A stretch of 64,000 nucleotides of DNA, taken from the NCBI RefSeq assembly GCF_900205965.1, contig NZ_OAOF01000001.1, positions 248,001-312,000 on the forward strand. Direction: 5' to 3'. The stretch comes from Lacrimispora amygdalina. GTDB taxonomy: Bacteria; Bacillota; Clostridia; Lachnospirales; Lachnospiraceae. Positions within the stretch are counted from its first letter, which is position 1; every line of letters begins with the position of its first letter. The notes under the pieces were generated by a model. The model worked only from the letters and a program-made list of their open reading frames with translations, had not been told where the DNA came from and ran no database searches. This document shows, in pieces, positions 17,271 through 26,043 of this stretch. Made by a program: the position numbers and the translations under genes.

Positions 17271-17480
17271 GTATACTCCTTTCACAGTTGTGTCATCCCG
17301 TTTCACATTCTCCTGCAATTATAACATAAGATCTATTTTTTCAAACATTATTCCTATTTCTTTAAGTTTTTTTATGAAATGTTTATTGACTGGTCAAACT
17401 TATGTCATAATTCCAGGATATACTATTATTTGTAAAGGAACCCCACCCTTTTAACATTGACTTTTTATTTTTCATACTCA

Positions 17481-17512
17481 AACCGGCAGGAACATGATTG
17501 TACCTGCCGGTT
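17481..17512. repeat. Perfect 10-bp inverted repeat in the Ogt-tRNA gap
   Basis: AACCGGCAGG and CCTGCCGGTT flank a 12-base loop. Neither side has a clear T run, so it may be a weak terminator or another RNA/DNA element. The rest of the 17271-17609 gap shows only AT-rich sequence. Confidence 0.6.
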
Positions 17513-17609
17513 CCTCCCATTTCAGAACTATTTCTTCTTATTTTCAAATCCTGCCGAAATCCAGCAAATATCAGCTTTTTTCGATTTTTATTTTTTTTCG
17601 AAAATATTG

Positions 17610-17638
17610 TTGACAAATCCATATCCATCATATATAAT
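17610..17638 (+). promoter_or_regulatory. Consensus promoter of the tRNA array
   Basis: Perfect TTGACA (17610-17615) and TATAAT (17633-17638) boxes are 17 bp apart, about 50 bp before the first tRNA. Confidence 0.88.
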
Positions 17639-17686
17639 AACTCTTGCGTTGCGGAAAAGAAGTTAAACAAAGACGCGAAAAACCTT

Positions 17687-17761
17687 CGGGGTGTGGCTCA
17701 GCTTGGCTAGAGCGCCTGGTTTGGGACCAGGAAGTCGCAGGTTCGAATCCTGTCACCCCGA
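17687..17761 (+). tRNA. tRNA-Pro (TGG)
   Basis: The acceptor stem CGGGGTG pairs with CACCCCG, and the anticodon arm is CCTGG-TTTGGGA-CCAGG. The T arm contains GTTCGAATC. The discriminator base is A, and no CCA is encoded. Confidence 0.95.
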
Positions 17762-17809
17762 CTTGAAATTAAGCTGCTTTTACAGTCGGTTAATTTCACA
17801 AAAACCTTT

Positions 17810-17880
17810 GCGGGTGTAGTTCAATGGTAGAACACCAGCCTTCCAAGCTGGATACGTGGGTTCGATTCCCATCACCCGCT
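17810..17880 (+). tRNA. tRNA-Gly (TCC)
   Basis: GCGGGTG pairs with CACCCGC; the anticodon arm is CCAGC-CTTCCAA-GCTGG. The 17762-17809 spacer holds a GAAATTAA/TTAATTTC hairpin. Confidence 0.95.
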
Positions 17881-17883
17881 CTT

Positions 17884-17957
<74 letters not shown>

Positions 17958-17989
17958 TTTCACACTGATAACCACAGTGTGAAATTTTT
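17958..17989 (+). terminator. Terminator-like hairpin inside the tRNA array (Arg-His spacer)
   Basis: A perfect 10-bp stem (TTTCACACTG with CAGTGTGAAA), a seven-base loop and TTTTT. It begins directly after tRNA-Arg and ends three bases before tRNA-His. Confidence 0.7.
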
Positions 17990-17991
17990 AT

Positions 17992-18066
17992 GGTGGGTAT
18001 GGCGAAGTTGGTTATCGCGCCAGATTGTGGCTCTGGAGGCCCAGGGTTCGAATCCCTGTACTCACC
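17992..18066 (+). tRNA. tRNA-His (GTG)
   Basis: The acceptor stem GTGGGTA/TACTCAC is extended by the His-specific G-1 facing discriminator C. The anticodon arm is CCAGA-TTGTGGC-TCTGG. Confidence 0.95.
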
Positions 18067-18067
18067 T

Positions 18068-18091
18068 TTCCCTTAACGGGAATTTTTTTTT
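18068..18091 (+). terminator. Weak terminator-like hairpin inside the tRNA array (His-Gln spacer)
   Basis: A 5-bp TTCCC/GGGAA stem with a TTAAC loop runs into a T stretch of about nine bases. The short stem makes it weaker than the Arg-His hairpin. Confidence 0.5.
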
Positions 18092-18106
18092 ATCAGGAGA
18101 TGTTAA

Positions 18107-18178
18107 TGGGCTATCGCCAAGCGGTAAGGCACAGGACTTTGACTCCTGCATTCGTTGGTTCAAATCCAACTAGCCCAG
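18107..18178 (+). tRNA. tRNA-Gln (TTG)
   Basis: TGGGCTA pairs with TAGCCCA; the anticodon arm is CAGGA-CTTTGAC-TCCTG. Confidence 0.95.
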
Positions 18179-18181
18179 TAT

Positions 18182-18254
18182 GGGATACTAGCTCAGGTGG
18201 TAGAGCACTTGACTTTTAATCAAGTTGTCCGGGGTTCGAATCCCCGGTGTCTCA
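18182..18254 (+). tRNA. tRNA-Lys (TTT)
   Basis: GGGATAC pairs with GTGTCTC, using two G.U pairs; the anticodon arm is CTTGA-CTTTTAA-TCAAG. The T arm CGGGG/CCCCG is strong. Confidence 0.93.
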
Positions 18255-18279
18255 TTTCAATACGTTTTGTTTGCTGTCA

Positions 18280-18359
18280 GCGGGTATGGCGGAATTGGCA
18301 GACGCGCCAGATTTAGGTTCTGGTGGGAGACCGTGCAGGTTCAAGTCCTGTTACCCGCA
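18280..18359 (+). tRNA. tRNA-Leu (TAG)
   Basis: GCGGGTA pairs with TACCCGC; the anticodon arm is CCAGA-TTTAGGT-TCTGG, with an extended variable arm as in class II tRNAs. Confidence 0.94.
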
Positions 18360-18377
18360 TGAATCACGAAAGATGGA

Positions 18378-18425
18378 AACACCGGAATTCCTTGTTAATA
18401 CGAGGCATTCCGGTGTTTTTGTTTT
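18378..18425 (+). terminator. Terminator of the tRNA array
   Basis: AACACCGGAAT pairs perfectly with ATTCCGGTGTT, followed by a T-rich run, 19 bases after tRNA-Leu. Confidence 0.9.
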
Positions 18426-18437
18426 TTGTTAACGCAT

Positions 18438-18453
18438 TTTCACATAAGTGAAA
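18438..18453. repeat. Operator-like palindrome upstream of the broken csp-like gene
   Basis: TTTCAC-ATAA-GTGAAA forms a perfect 6-bp inverted repeat about 55 bp before the start. A CATAAAAT box nearby could suit a sporulation sigma factor, but this is weak. Confidence 0.35.
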
Positions 18454-18505
18454 CCCCAAAGCATAAAATATATTACAAATTCGTCAAAACAGAAGGGGGT
18501 TAATC

Positions 18506-20020
18506 TTGTTAAAAATTATAGATGATAATTATTATGACCTAATCATAAATAATGCTGCCATCTCTTCCGAATACGGGGAGGATATTACATTCTTGAACAG
18601 CCTTCACTCATTGCGCCATGTTCTGAAGTTTGAAAAAGAATCCTGCGGTCTCGAGCAAAGTCCTTATGAAACCCTTCCCGCACTATTTACACTTACATCA
18701 GTCTTCAGTTTAGAAAAATCTGGCATCGAAACGATCCAGAACAATCCTGATTTCGGTCTGTTCGGGCAGGGAATTATCGTTGGTATTATTGATACCGGAA
18801 TTGATTATCAACATTCTTCATTTATCAATAACGATAAAACCACCCGCATCCTGTCAATATGGGATCAGACTATCCAGAAAGGCTCTCCGCCTGCTGGTTT
18901 TACGTTTGGTACGGAATACAATAAAAATATGATAAATTATGCGTTAATATCGGGAAATCCCTCCTCAGTTGTTCCCTCAACAGATTCAAATGGGCATGGA
19001 ACAGCGATTGCAAGCATTGTCGCAGGAAATCCCAGCTCAGATCATCATTTTTCAGGAATTGTTCCGAAAGCAGAGCTGTTAGTGGTGAAGTTAAAGGAAG
19101 CAAAGCATAACCTGAAAGATATCTACTTTGTTCCATCAGATTCATTATGTTTTCAAGAATCCGACATCATGCTTGGGGTACGTTACCTTACTACAGTGTC
19201 TCAAAATTTGAACCGACCGCTTGTCATATGTATTGCTCTTGGAAGCAGTCATGGAGGACATGATGGCTATGGCCCTTTAAGCACTTATCTGGATAATATA
19301 ACACGTTATCCAAGAATCGGAATTGCTGTTTCTGCCGGAAATGAAGGAGACAATAACAGACATTACTTTAACAGCACTAATACTCAACCGTTCTACAACG
19401 ACTTTGGATTAAATATAGGAAACAAAGACAGACGGTTTTCTATGGAGATCTGGCCATATGCGCCTCAGAGATTCTCTATTGAAATTACCCCTCCGGATCT
19501 GGAGACTACGCAGATTGTTTATCCATCTTTAAATGAATGTCAAGGATTTTTAGTAGGGAATAATCAGAGTTTTATATGGGTTAATAATATTTCCTTCTAA
19601 GGAGATCCAAATACAACAATAACCACACCTGGTAACGCCATGAGTGTCCTGACTGTTACTGCCTATAATCAGTATTCAGATACAATACTGGCTGAATCTG
19701 GCAGAGGTTATACAAGAAGCGGTCTCATTAAACCTGATATCGTGGCTCCAGGATACCAACTTACCTGCGCCATACCAAATGGTCAGTATAGTAAGCTTAC
19801 AGGAACAGGTGCAGCTGCAGCACATACTGCCGGAATAATGGCCATGATCATGGAATGGGCCTATAGCAGGGGTAACTTTACCGCTATCACCGGTATACAG
19901 ATCAATCGAATGATTATTAGGGAAGCCCGGCGCAGCAATATGTATCTCTATCCAAATAACATTTGGGGATATGGCCAGATAAATATATACAATATATTAA
20001 GCCGGCTTTCAGGTACTTAA
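18506..20020 (+). pseudogene. Csp-like subtilase with in-frame stop and internal deletion (copy 1)
   Basis: The reading frame encodes an S8 subtilase like the intact neighbour at 20391-22064. It starts at TTG 18506 after GAAGGGGG (MLKIIDDNYYDLIINN) and keeps catalytic Asp in IIDTGIDY, His in NGHGTAIA and the oxyanion Asn in SAGNEGD. It is cut by TAA at 19598-19600. The same frame resumes at once and aligns with the paralogue after a gap of about 52 codons, removing the end of the inserted jelly-roll-like region; it runs to TAA 20020 (ORF piece from ATG 19640). The second part carries GTGAAAAHTAG where GTSxA would hold the catalytic Ser. Csp proteins act in spore germination in Clostridia. Expression as two fragments is possible but unproven. 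Confidence 0.8.
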
Positions 20021-20177
20021 CATATTTGTAACTATAGATCCTATTTATTATGGCGGGACCGAACACCGGATACCCGCCATTATCCGTTTTCAATTGCCAA
20101 TAAAACTACAGCAATTTCTTTAATTTCTATATTGTTTAATATCTAATTCATTTATAATTCACCTGGAGGTGATAATT

Positions 20178-20351
20178 ATGAATTCCAGGAAGGAAAAAAA
20201 ACTTGCTGAAGAATTTGACCGGCTGGAAGCAGCAAGCAAAGATGTAAAGACTCCTGCTGCCCCGTCTGACGAATTTAAATCCATCTTAGACGAGATGGAA
20301 CGCAGGGGAATCAGTCCCAGAGTCAGAAAAGAATTAGGCAACAGGAAGTAG
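20178..20351 (+). CDS. Small conserved-looking hypothetical protein
   Basis: A 57-residue, highly charged helical protein (MNSRKEKKLAEEFDRLEAASKD...ERRGISPRVRKELGNRK) with a strong GGAGGTGAT ribosome site. An in-frame GTG at 20169 overlaps that site, so ATG 20178 is the likely start. It lies between two convergent csp-like genes and has no recognised domain. Its composition is that of a small cytoplasmic or DNA/RNA-associated protein; function is unknown. Confidence 0.65.
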   Translation: MNSRKEKKLAEEFDRLEAASKDVKTPAAPSDEFKSILDEMERRGISPRVRKELGNRK

Positions 20352-20390
20352 GCGGGCCGGGTTACCGATAACCCGCCCCCAAAAAGTTGT

Positions 20391-22064
20391 TTAATAAATT
20401 AAAAGCTGTTTCAGGGTACTGTCTATACTTAGCTTTCCATATCCCCAGACAGGATTGGGATAGACATTAACAGGATCCCGGTCAGCCGATTTCATCATCA
20501 GACGGTTGGTCTGATTTCCTGTTGCAGCAGTATAATTTCCTTTGATGTATGCCCATTCTATCATCATAACCGCAGCCCCTGCTACATGAGCGGCTGCCGC
20601 TCCAGTTCCGGATATGGTTCCGTACTGAAAATCAGGTATGGCACATGGGATTCTGTATCCTGGTGCTGCCAGATCTGGCTTTACCTGCCCCAGTCTTGTA
20701 TAGCCAATGCTGGATTCTTCCATTATAGTACCAACGTTTTGATTGTATGCCGTAACAGTCAGAAGGTTGGAAGTATTTCCCAGTATGGTAACCGTCGTAT
20801 CCGGACTTGAATTGACAAAATACGTTTCATTGGAAATCAGGTTTCCGGAAGGAAGCCAGCAATGATAGGAAAAGGGTACTGAATTCAGATTTTCCAGCTT
20901 TATATACCACGTTCCGCTAATCATATTACGGAAGCGCAAAAGGATCAGCTGATTTCCCGTCTCTTCTTCAAAGAGAATATTGTTCACCCATATATTGGTT
21001 TTTATGGACTGAAAATTCAGTTTAATGCACTCTCCTACTCCAGGTTTAATAACTTCAGCAGTTTCCCAGGTAGGCGCCGTTATCTGAACGGAAAGTGCGG
21101 CGGGCATGTAAGGCCAGATTTCCATAAAATATTCTTTATCAATTTCCCCTGAATTTAACTGCAGGCTGTCAGAAAATGGATTCATTGTTACTTTTCCATA
21201 ATAATGCCTGCGGCTGCTTCCCTCATTCCCTGCAGAAGTGATCATACTCAGCTTTGGCAGCTGCATCAGACTGTCCAGGTATGCGCTTAACGCTCCCCGT
21301 CCGTCATGTCCTCCCTGGTTCGTTCCCAGTGCCAGACAGATTACCAACGGCCGGTTCAGTCTGGTTGCCACATTTAATAAATAACGGATTGCCAGAATAA
21401 TATCCGACTCCTGATAACACAGGGCATCGGACCGGACACAGAACAGGTTTTTTAAATTCTCTTTTGCTTCCTTTAATTTAACTACTGCTAAATCTGCCTG
21501 AGGCACTACGCCGCCAAATCCCTCCTTTTCATTGGGTCGCCCTGCAATTATGCTTGCTATGGCAGTTCCATGACGGTAGGGGTCTGTAGTTGGAACAATG
21601 GAATAAGGATATTGAGATAGCAGAGCAAAATTAATCAGCTCCTTTGTGTATTCCGAACCAAAAGTGAAACCAGCAGGCGGCGATGATCCCTCCACTGTCT
21701 GGTCCCAGATTCTAAGAATACGGGTCGTTGTATCATTGTTCATGAAAGCAGGATGGCGGTAATCGATTCCTGTGTCAATCAATCCCACTATGACTCCTCT
21801 GCCAAAAAGCCCCATCTCAGGGTTTATCCCTTCAGATTTTTCATTGCTGTTTTCCGTGCTTACGACAGATTCCAGAGTATACAGATCCGGAAATCTGTGA
21901 TAAGAATTTAATCCCAGATCACATGGCTGCATACTTTTCTTAGGTACATGGAGCAGGGAATACATTTCGTTCATTTTTGTTATGTTATCCCCGGTATTAT
22001 ACGAAGTGACCAGTGCATTGCTGATAATAAAATCATAATATCGATTGTCCAGAATCTTTTCCAT
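20391..22064 (-). CDS. Csp-like subtilase, predicted pseudoprotease (Ser to Gly), copy 2
   Basis: The 557-residue protein is a Csp-type S8 subtilase without signal peptide. Residues 1-95 form a likely prodomain; the catalytic domain begins near 100 with VGLIDTGIDYRHPAF (Asp) and contains YRHGTAIAS (His), SAGNEGS (oxyanion Asn), then a large insertion resembling the jelly-roll of clostridial Csp proteins. The serine motif reads SGTGAAAAHVAG, so Gly stands where GTS would give the catalytic Ser. C. difficile CspC, a germinant-signalling pseudoprotease, has the same Ser-to-Gly change as I recall it. ATG 22064 follows TCAGGAGGCAAGA; 39 residues upstream are rejected. It converges with copy 1. Confidence 0.82.
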   Translation of the reverse strand: MEKILDNRYYDFIISNALVTSYNTGDNITKMNEMYSLLHVPKKSMQPCDLGLNSYHRFPDLYTLESVVSTENSNEKSEGINPEMGLFGRGVIVGLIDTGIDYRHPAFMNNDTTTRILRIWDQTVEGSSPPAGFTFGSEYTKELINFALLSQYPYSIVPTTDPYRHGTAIASIIAGRPNEKEGFGGVVPQADLAVVKLKEAKENLKNLFCVRSDALCYQESDIILAIRYLLNVATRLNRPLVICLALGTNQGGHDGRGALSAYLDSLMQLPKLSMITSAGNEGSSRRHYYGKVTMNPFSDSLQLNSGEIDKEYFMEIWPYMPAALSVQITAPTWETAEVIKPGVGECIKLNFQSIKTNIWVNNILFEEETGNQLILLRFRNMISGTWYIKLENLNSVPFSYHCWLPSGNLISNETYFVNSSPDTTVTILGNTSNLLTVTAYNQNVGTIMEESSIGYTRLGQVKPDLAAPGYRIPCAIPDFQYGTISGTGAAAAHVAGAAVMMIEWAYIKGNYTAATGNQTNRLMMKSADRDPVNVYPNPVWGYGKLSIDSTLKQLLIY

Positions 22065-22238
22065 TCTTGCCTCCTGACATCCCGGGTGGAGCATATGATA
22101 TAATCTATGCACTGCCATTTCTATTATGAAATAAATGTCAACTGCAATACAAAACTGCTCTTCTGACTTATATAATCTCAAATACCCATTGTTTTTAAAA
22201 AGTTTTCACTAATTAATAAAAAAAATTACATATTTTTC

Positions 22239-22267
22239 TTTACTTAAACGTTTTATTGCGTTATACT
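22239..22267 (+). promoter_or_regulatory. Promoter of a short terminated transcript
   Basis: TTTACT and TATACT are separated by 17 bp, followed within 20 bp by an intrinsic terminator. The gap from 22065 to 22484 carries this unit plus a second promoter and no gene. Confidence 0.5.
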
Positions 22268-22284
22268 TTATGTAACTCTTCTTA

Positions 22285-22326
22285 GGAGTGCCGTATTTCC
22301 CCAATCCTGCGGTGCTCCATTTTTTT
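22285..22326 (+). terminator. Orphan intrinsic terminator
   Basis: GGAGTGCCG pairs with CGGTGCTCC (two wobble pairs), followed by ATTTTTTT. No gene ends just upstream on this strand. Confidence 0.7.
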
Positions 22327-22406
22327 GTCCTGCCTTAATATAATTCCCCCACTCAGCGATCCGCAAATTTTAAGAAGTATCAACCTGCAAAATAACAACA
22401 TCTGCA

Positions 22407-22435
22407 TTGTTCCCTTCCGGTTTCCATGATACAAT
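22407..22435 (+). promoter_or_regulatory. Probable promoter of the 557-residue hypothetical gene
   Basis: TTGTTC and TACAAT lie 17 bp apart, about 50 bp before ATG 22485. Confidence 0.5.
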
Positions 22436-22484
22436 CAAAGCGACACAATACGCAAACCAGTGATAGACGGGGAATGGAGTTTCT

Positions 22485-24158
22485 ATGAAAAAACACTACG
22501 AAAGAATTATATTATACAGTGACCGAAAAACAGAAGAAATCATGAATCAGCAGGTTATGGATCAGTCTTCCGAATTCTATGGTGGTTTTCGCGACCACGA
22601 CGGACTGGTGGAACCAAAACTTGCCATTTTCCAGGTGACTACCATGACTGCCTGCTTATTTAACAGCCAGAGCTGTTTTTATGGCAGCGAAATCGTTTAC
22701 AACCGGATTACCATTGCCCTGTCCTACATTGTAAGAGGGCAGCGGGAAAATGGTTTTTTTGATCTGATAAACTGTAATTTTTATTCCGGAGCAGATACCG
22801 CCTTCTGCCTTGACGGTCTTTTACCAGCCTATATTTATTTAGACCGTCTCTCCCAGACGGAATACTGCTCTGCTACGGAAAAAAGCATGATCTCTACTCT
22901 TCTCCCGGTTATGAAATCCATTCTGGTCAAGGGCGGAAAAGCGATGATACACGGAGGATTTCACACCCCCAATCACCGCTGGGCCATTGCTTCTGTTTTA
23001 ATGATGCTTTATCGCCTCACTGCAGACGAATCCATGAGGGAGGGAGCCGAGAAGTTTCTGATTGAAGGCTGTGACTGCAATGACGACGGAGAATATGCAG
23101 AGCGCTCTGCAGGAGGCTACAATCAGGTCAATAACAATGCCATGATGATGCTTGCTGCTGCAACTGGCGACGATTCCTGGTATGAACCGGTCAAACGTAA
23201 TTTAACCATGATGCTTCACTATATTGAGCCAGATGGCAGCATCTTTACCAACAACTCCACAAGACAGGACCGGGGGAATAAGATATATCCGACCGGTTAC
23301 TATTTGGAATACTTATATATGGGTATCAAATTCCACAACGAAACCTTTCTGCAGGCGGCCTGCTTCATTATGGACCAGGCTGTGGAGAAAGGAATTGGTC
23401 CTCTGGACTGGCTGATCCATTTTATGCTCCATCCGGAACTGATAGAATTTGAATATGAAACCGGCAAGATTCTCAGGAACTACTGCCATCACTACACAGA
23501 TTCCGGAATAGTACGGCTTCGAAGAGATTCTTATTCCTGTTCTCTGTTAAAGGACAGCCCATCCTTTCTCTACTTTCAACACGGGGATTTATGCGTCAGC
23601 ATGAAAATCGGTGCCAGTTTCTGTGAACACCGGTACTTTGTGCCGGAAAACCTGGTACAGCTTCCACAAGATGAGGGGTTTGTCCTGAATCAGAAGATGG
23701 CGGGCTGGTACTATCTTCCATTTAAGGAGCCGCAGGATACTACCGACTGGTGGCAGATGGACCACACAAAACGCGAAAAACTGAACGGGCCAGACATGAA
23801 TTTTGTAATCACTGCAACCGAAGTCAAAGACGGCATGGACATCACCATAGAGACGGCTGGCATTGACCGGGCACCTGTGCGGATAGAACTGGCATTTGAT
23901 GCAGGCTGCCGTGTGGAATCCCCGTATTTCATCTCAGAAGGCAGCGCAGGCGGGGGAATCGTTGCAAAGGAAGGTATCGTTACTGCCTCAAAGGGCAAAT
24001 ATGCCATCACAGCCGGTCCTGGATTCGGAACTCATAACTATGTAGCAGGCAAATTCGGAAGCCAGGGACGCTCACAGGACTGCTATACAGTCTATTTTAC
24101 AGACTTTACCTGCTTTAAGCATACCATATCACTTCGGGCAGTTCCATCAGCTTATTAA
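22485..24158 (+). CDS. Unrecognised 557-residue protein, possible polysaccharide-degrading enzyme
   Basis: I do not recognise this family with confidence. The protein has no signal peptide. Residues 1 to about 330 look all-helical with repeated aromatic-rich helices (for example GGFRDHDGLVEPK, GGFHTPNHRWAIAS, YPTGYYLEYLYMGIKF), like an (alpha/alpha) toroid. The rest is beta-rich, like the C-terminal sandwich of polysaccharide lyases or heparinase-like proteins. Conserved-looking His, Asn, Tyr and Arg sit in HTPNHRW and AGGYNQVNNN. ATG 22485 has GGAGT in front. It sits beside GH105 and other glycan genes, so a role in uronic-acid-containing glycan breakdown is a reasonable inference, not a demonstrated function. 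Confidence 0.75.
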   Translation: MKKHYERIILYSDRKTEEIMNQQVMDQSSEFYGGFRDHDGLVEPKLAIFQVTTMTACLFNSQSCFYGSEIVYNRITIALSYIVRGQRENGFFDLINCNFYSGADTAFCLDGLLPAYIYLDRLSQTEYCSATEKSMISTLLPVMKSILVKGGKAMIHGGFHTPNHRWAIASVLMMLYRLTADESMREGAEKFLIEGCDCNDDGEYAERSAGGYNQVNNNAMMMLAAATGDDSWYEPVKRNLTMMLHYIEPDGSIFTNNSTRQDRGNKIYPTGYYLEYLYMGIKFHNETFLQAACFIMDQAVEKGIGPLDWLIHFMLHPELIEFEYETGKILRNYCHHYTDSGIVRLRRDSYSCSLLKDSPSFLYFQHGDLCVSMKIGASFCEHRYFVPENLVQLPQDEGFVLNQKMAGWYYLPFKEPQDTTDWWQMDHTKREKLNGPDMNFVITATEVKDGMDITIETAGIDRAPVRIELAFDAGCRVESPYFISEGSAGGGIVAKEGIVTASKGKYAITAGPGFGTHNYVAGKFGSQGRSQDCYTVYFTDFTCFKHTISLRAVPSAY

Positions 24159-24160
24159 CA

Positions 24161-24192
24161 AAAATGAGGGGCATTAAGCACCCTCATTTTTT
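24161..24192. terminator. Bidirectional terminator
   Basis: AAAATGAGGG pairs with CCCTCATTTT around a 10-base loop; A and T runs on both sides serve the two converging genes. Confidence 0.9.
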
Positions 24193-24877
24193 AATGGTTA
24201 TAGTAAGCTTTTATAATATCGATCTGTCTGTTGACACGTTGAGGGATGGATTCTTTCAGTTCTTCCCAGCACATCAGTTTCTCATCTTCTAAATAAAACG
24301 GCTCAAATACCAAAGATGGGCAAAAACCAAACACTTCCTTAATATAATCTTCCGTCATTTTCTGCAGTTTATGGTCGGTATGAATCTGATCCTCAAACAT
24401 ATCCTGTACCAGAACCCCATCTGCTCCCGCCTTTATATGGCAGCTCTCCAGCCAATCCGGAATTATGCGGACCAGACGCGGGTCAGGCAGCATCGCGTGC
24501 TTCCCAGGCTGTGCATAGACAATCGGGTGGGTATTTCCTTCCAGAATCAGCTCCCCGTGTTCCAGATCCACAATATTTAAAAATTTTCCATGAAAGCTCG
24601 CCTCTACCTTTTTTACGGCTCCATTGTGACCAACGTATACCCATACATGCTCCAGCTCATATAAATGCTGGATATCATAGTCATACCAGATTGCATATTC
24701 GATGGCGAACGCCGTATCTTCCTGATTAACAACAATCTCGCGCTTAGGAAAGGAACTGCTCCTCATCGTTTCCCGAAAAATGGTGCAGCCCATGGCTGTA
24801 ATGGAAAAAGGCTCGTTTTTATCCTGCATGATAACAGGTTTATAGGTTTTCAGTATCTCTCTATCTCTTTTCATCAT
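24191..24877 (-). CDS. Unrecognised 228-residue protein downstream of GH105
   Basis: No family is recognised. The protein has no signal peptide and has several Trp/Tyr/His-rich stretches (EYAIWYDYDIQHLYELEHVWVYVG; THPIVYAQPGKHAMLPDP) suggesting a compact enzyme or binding domain with possible metal-binding His. Its start overlaps the stop of the GH105 gene by four bases (ATGA), so the two are translationally coupled and likely work together. GGAAG about seven bases before ATG 24877 is a modest ribosome site. Its role in uronate or glycan metabolism is inference from the coupling. Confidence 0.75.
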   Translation of the reverse strand: MMKRDREILKTYKPVIMQDKNEPFSITAMGCTIFRETMRSSSFPKREIVVNQEDTAFAIEYAIWYDYDIQHLYELEHVWVYVGHNGAVKKVEASFHGKFLNIVDLEHGELILEGNTHPIVYAQPGKHAMLPDPRLVRIIPDWLESCHIKAGADGVLVQDMFEDQIHTDHKLQKMTEDYIKEVFGFCPSLVFEPFYLEDEKLMCWEELKESIPQRVNRQIDIIKAYYNH

Positions 24878-25950
24878 TTTGACGCTTCCAGCAAAAACAG
24901 CATAGCCATTGCCTGTCCGTATGGCATTGGACGGAGTTCAATATCTTTATAGAACTGCACACTTTCTCTGCCCATAGGAGTACCATAAGATACCTGATGC
25001 ACCACGCCTTCTGCATCGATACACTGAAGTACAGGCAGAAGAGCCTTTCGTGCACTGGCCTCAAATGACGGATCCACAAGCCCTAAATGAACTGCTTTAA
25101 GTATACCGTAACCAAAACCGCAGGTTGCACTGGCCTCAACGTAAGAGGTGTTATCATCGATTACCGTATGCCACATACCGTTTTCGTTCTGGTAGGATAC
25201 CAGGGCGTCAATCTGGTTTTTTAATGCTTCTGTCAGATAATGTCTGACAGCTCCGCTGCATGGAATCATACCGAAAAGTTCCGGGATTGCCATTGTAATC
25301 CAGCTGTTACCTCTTCCCCAGAATGCACCGGCGAAATTATGGCAGCCATGGAACGTCCAGCCATGATACCAGAGACCGGTCTTTTTGTCAGCCAGGTATT
25401 TCACATGGAGGAGAAACTGGTATTCCGCTTCATCAATCCATTCCTGCTTTTTAAGAATAACACCCATACGGGCAAGGAATAAAACCGACATGAACAGCGT
25501 ATCGTCCCACAGCTCCTGCTCATTTAAAGTATCAGAAGTCAGATGCTGAAATCCGCCTTCTTCCGTTTTGGGAAGCTCATCTATCAGCCACTGCGCCCAG
25601 TCCCTGCAGATTTCCATATAAGTCTCATTGCCGTCCTTTTCAACCAGATAGGTTAAAGCCAGCAGAGGAGCTGTTGTGTTAATATTCCGGGCAGGAAGAC
25701 CAATGGTAAGCTGTCTTTCATAATACTTATTCAGTTTATTTATAATTTCTTCCTCTCCTGTTTCTTCATAGATCTTCCATAAACCAAATAAACCTACGCC
25801 CTGCGTCCATTCCCAATAACGATAACGCTCCGGATTGTCTCCGGCCAGATTATTTGTCTGCATGTTTTTCAGAAAAATATCATCTTCATCATACAAAATC
25901 TTTTCAAAGCTTGAAACTAGTAAATTTATTTTATCTTTTAAATTTTCCAT
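24874..25950 (-). CDS. GH88/GH105 unsaturated glucuronyl/galacturonyl (rhamnogalacturonyl) hydrolase
   Basis: The 358-residue protein resembles YteR/YesR unsaturated rhamnogalacturonyl hydrolases, which hydrate the 4,5-double bond left by polysaccharide lyases and release the unsaturated sugar in the cytoplasm. Visible features are WEWTQGVGLFGLWK, RNINTTAP, a DDTLFMSVLFLARMG segment with the likely catalytic Asp, and GWTFHGCHNFAGAFWGRGNSW. No signal peptide is present. ATG 25950 has GGAAC upstream; an upstream in-frame start at 26007 is less likely. It overlaps the next gene (228 residues). A second paralogue lies at 44388. Confidence 0.88.
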   Translation of the reverse strand: MENLKDKINLLVSSFEKILYDEDDIFLKNMQTNNLAGDNPERYRYWEWTQGVGLFGLWKIYEETGEEEIINKLNKYYERQLTIGLPARNINTTAPLLALTYLVEKDGNETYMEICRDWAQWLIDELPKTEEGGFQHLTSDTLNEQELWDDTLFMSVLFLARMGVILKKQEWIDEAEYQFLLHVKYLADKKTGLWYHGWTFHGCHNFAGAFWGRGNSWITMAIPELFGMIPCSGAVRHYLTEALKNQIDALVSYQNENGMWHTVIDDNTSYVEASATCGFGYGILKAVHLGLVDPSFEASARKALLPVLQCIDAEGVVHQVSYGTPMGRESVQFYKDIELRPMPYGQAMAMLFLLEASK

Positions 25951-26043
25951 TCTATTGACAGTTCCTTTCTGCTGCCTGTCAACGGGTCCGTTGGAGGCAC
26001 ATTGCAATCTCTACAATATTTTTCTTTTTTATTTGTTAATGTA

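Noticed and set aside
17979..18173. Short open frames across the tRNA array
   Set aside because: They are read-through of tRNA sequence; the tRNA cloverleaf structures explain the region.
20041..20085. GC-rich hairpin TGGCGGG/CCCGCCA after the broken csp copy
   Set aside because: It lacks a T run and is only a weak terminator candidate, so not listed as a feature.
20353..20385. GGCGGG/CCCGCC hairpin between the 57-residue gene and the csp-like gene
   Set aside because: No T run on either strand, so a terminator call is not supported.
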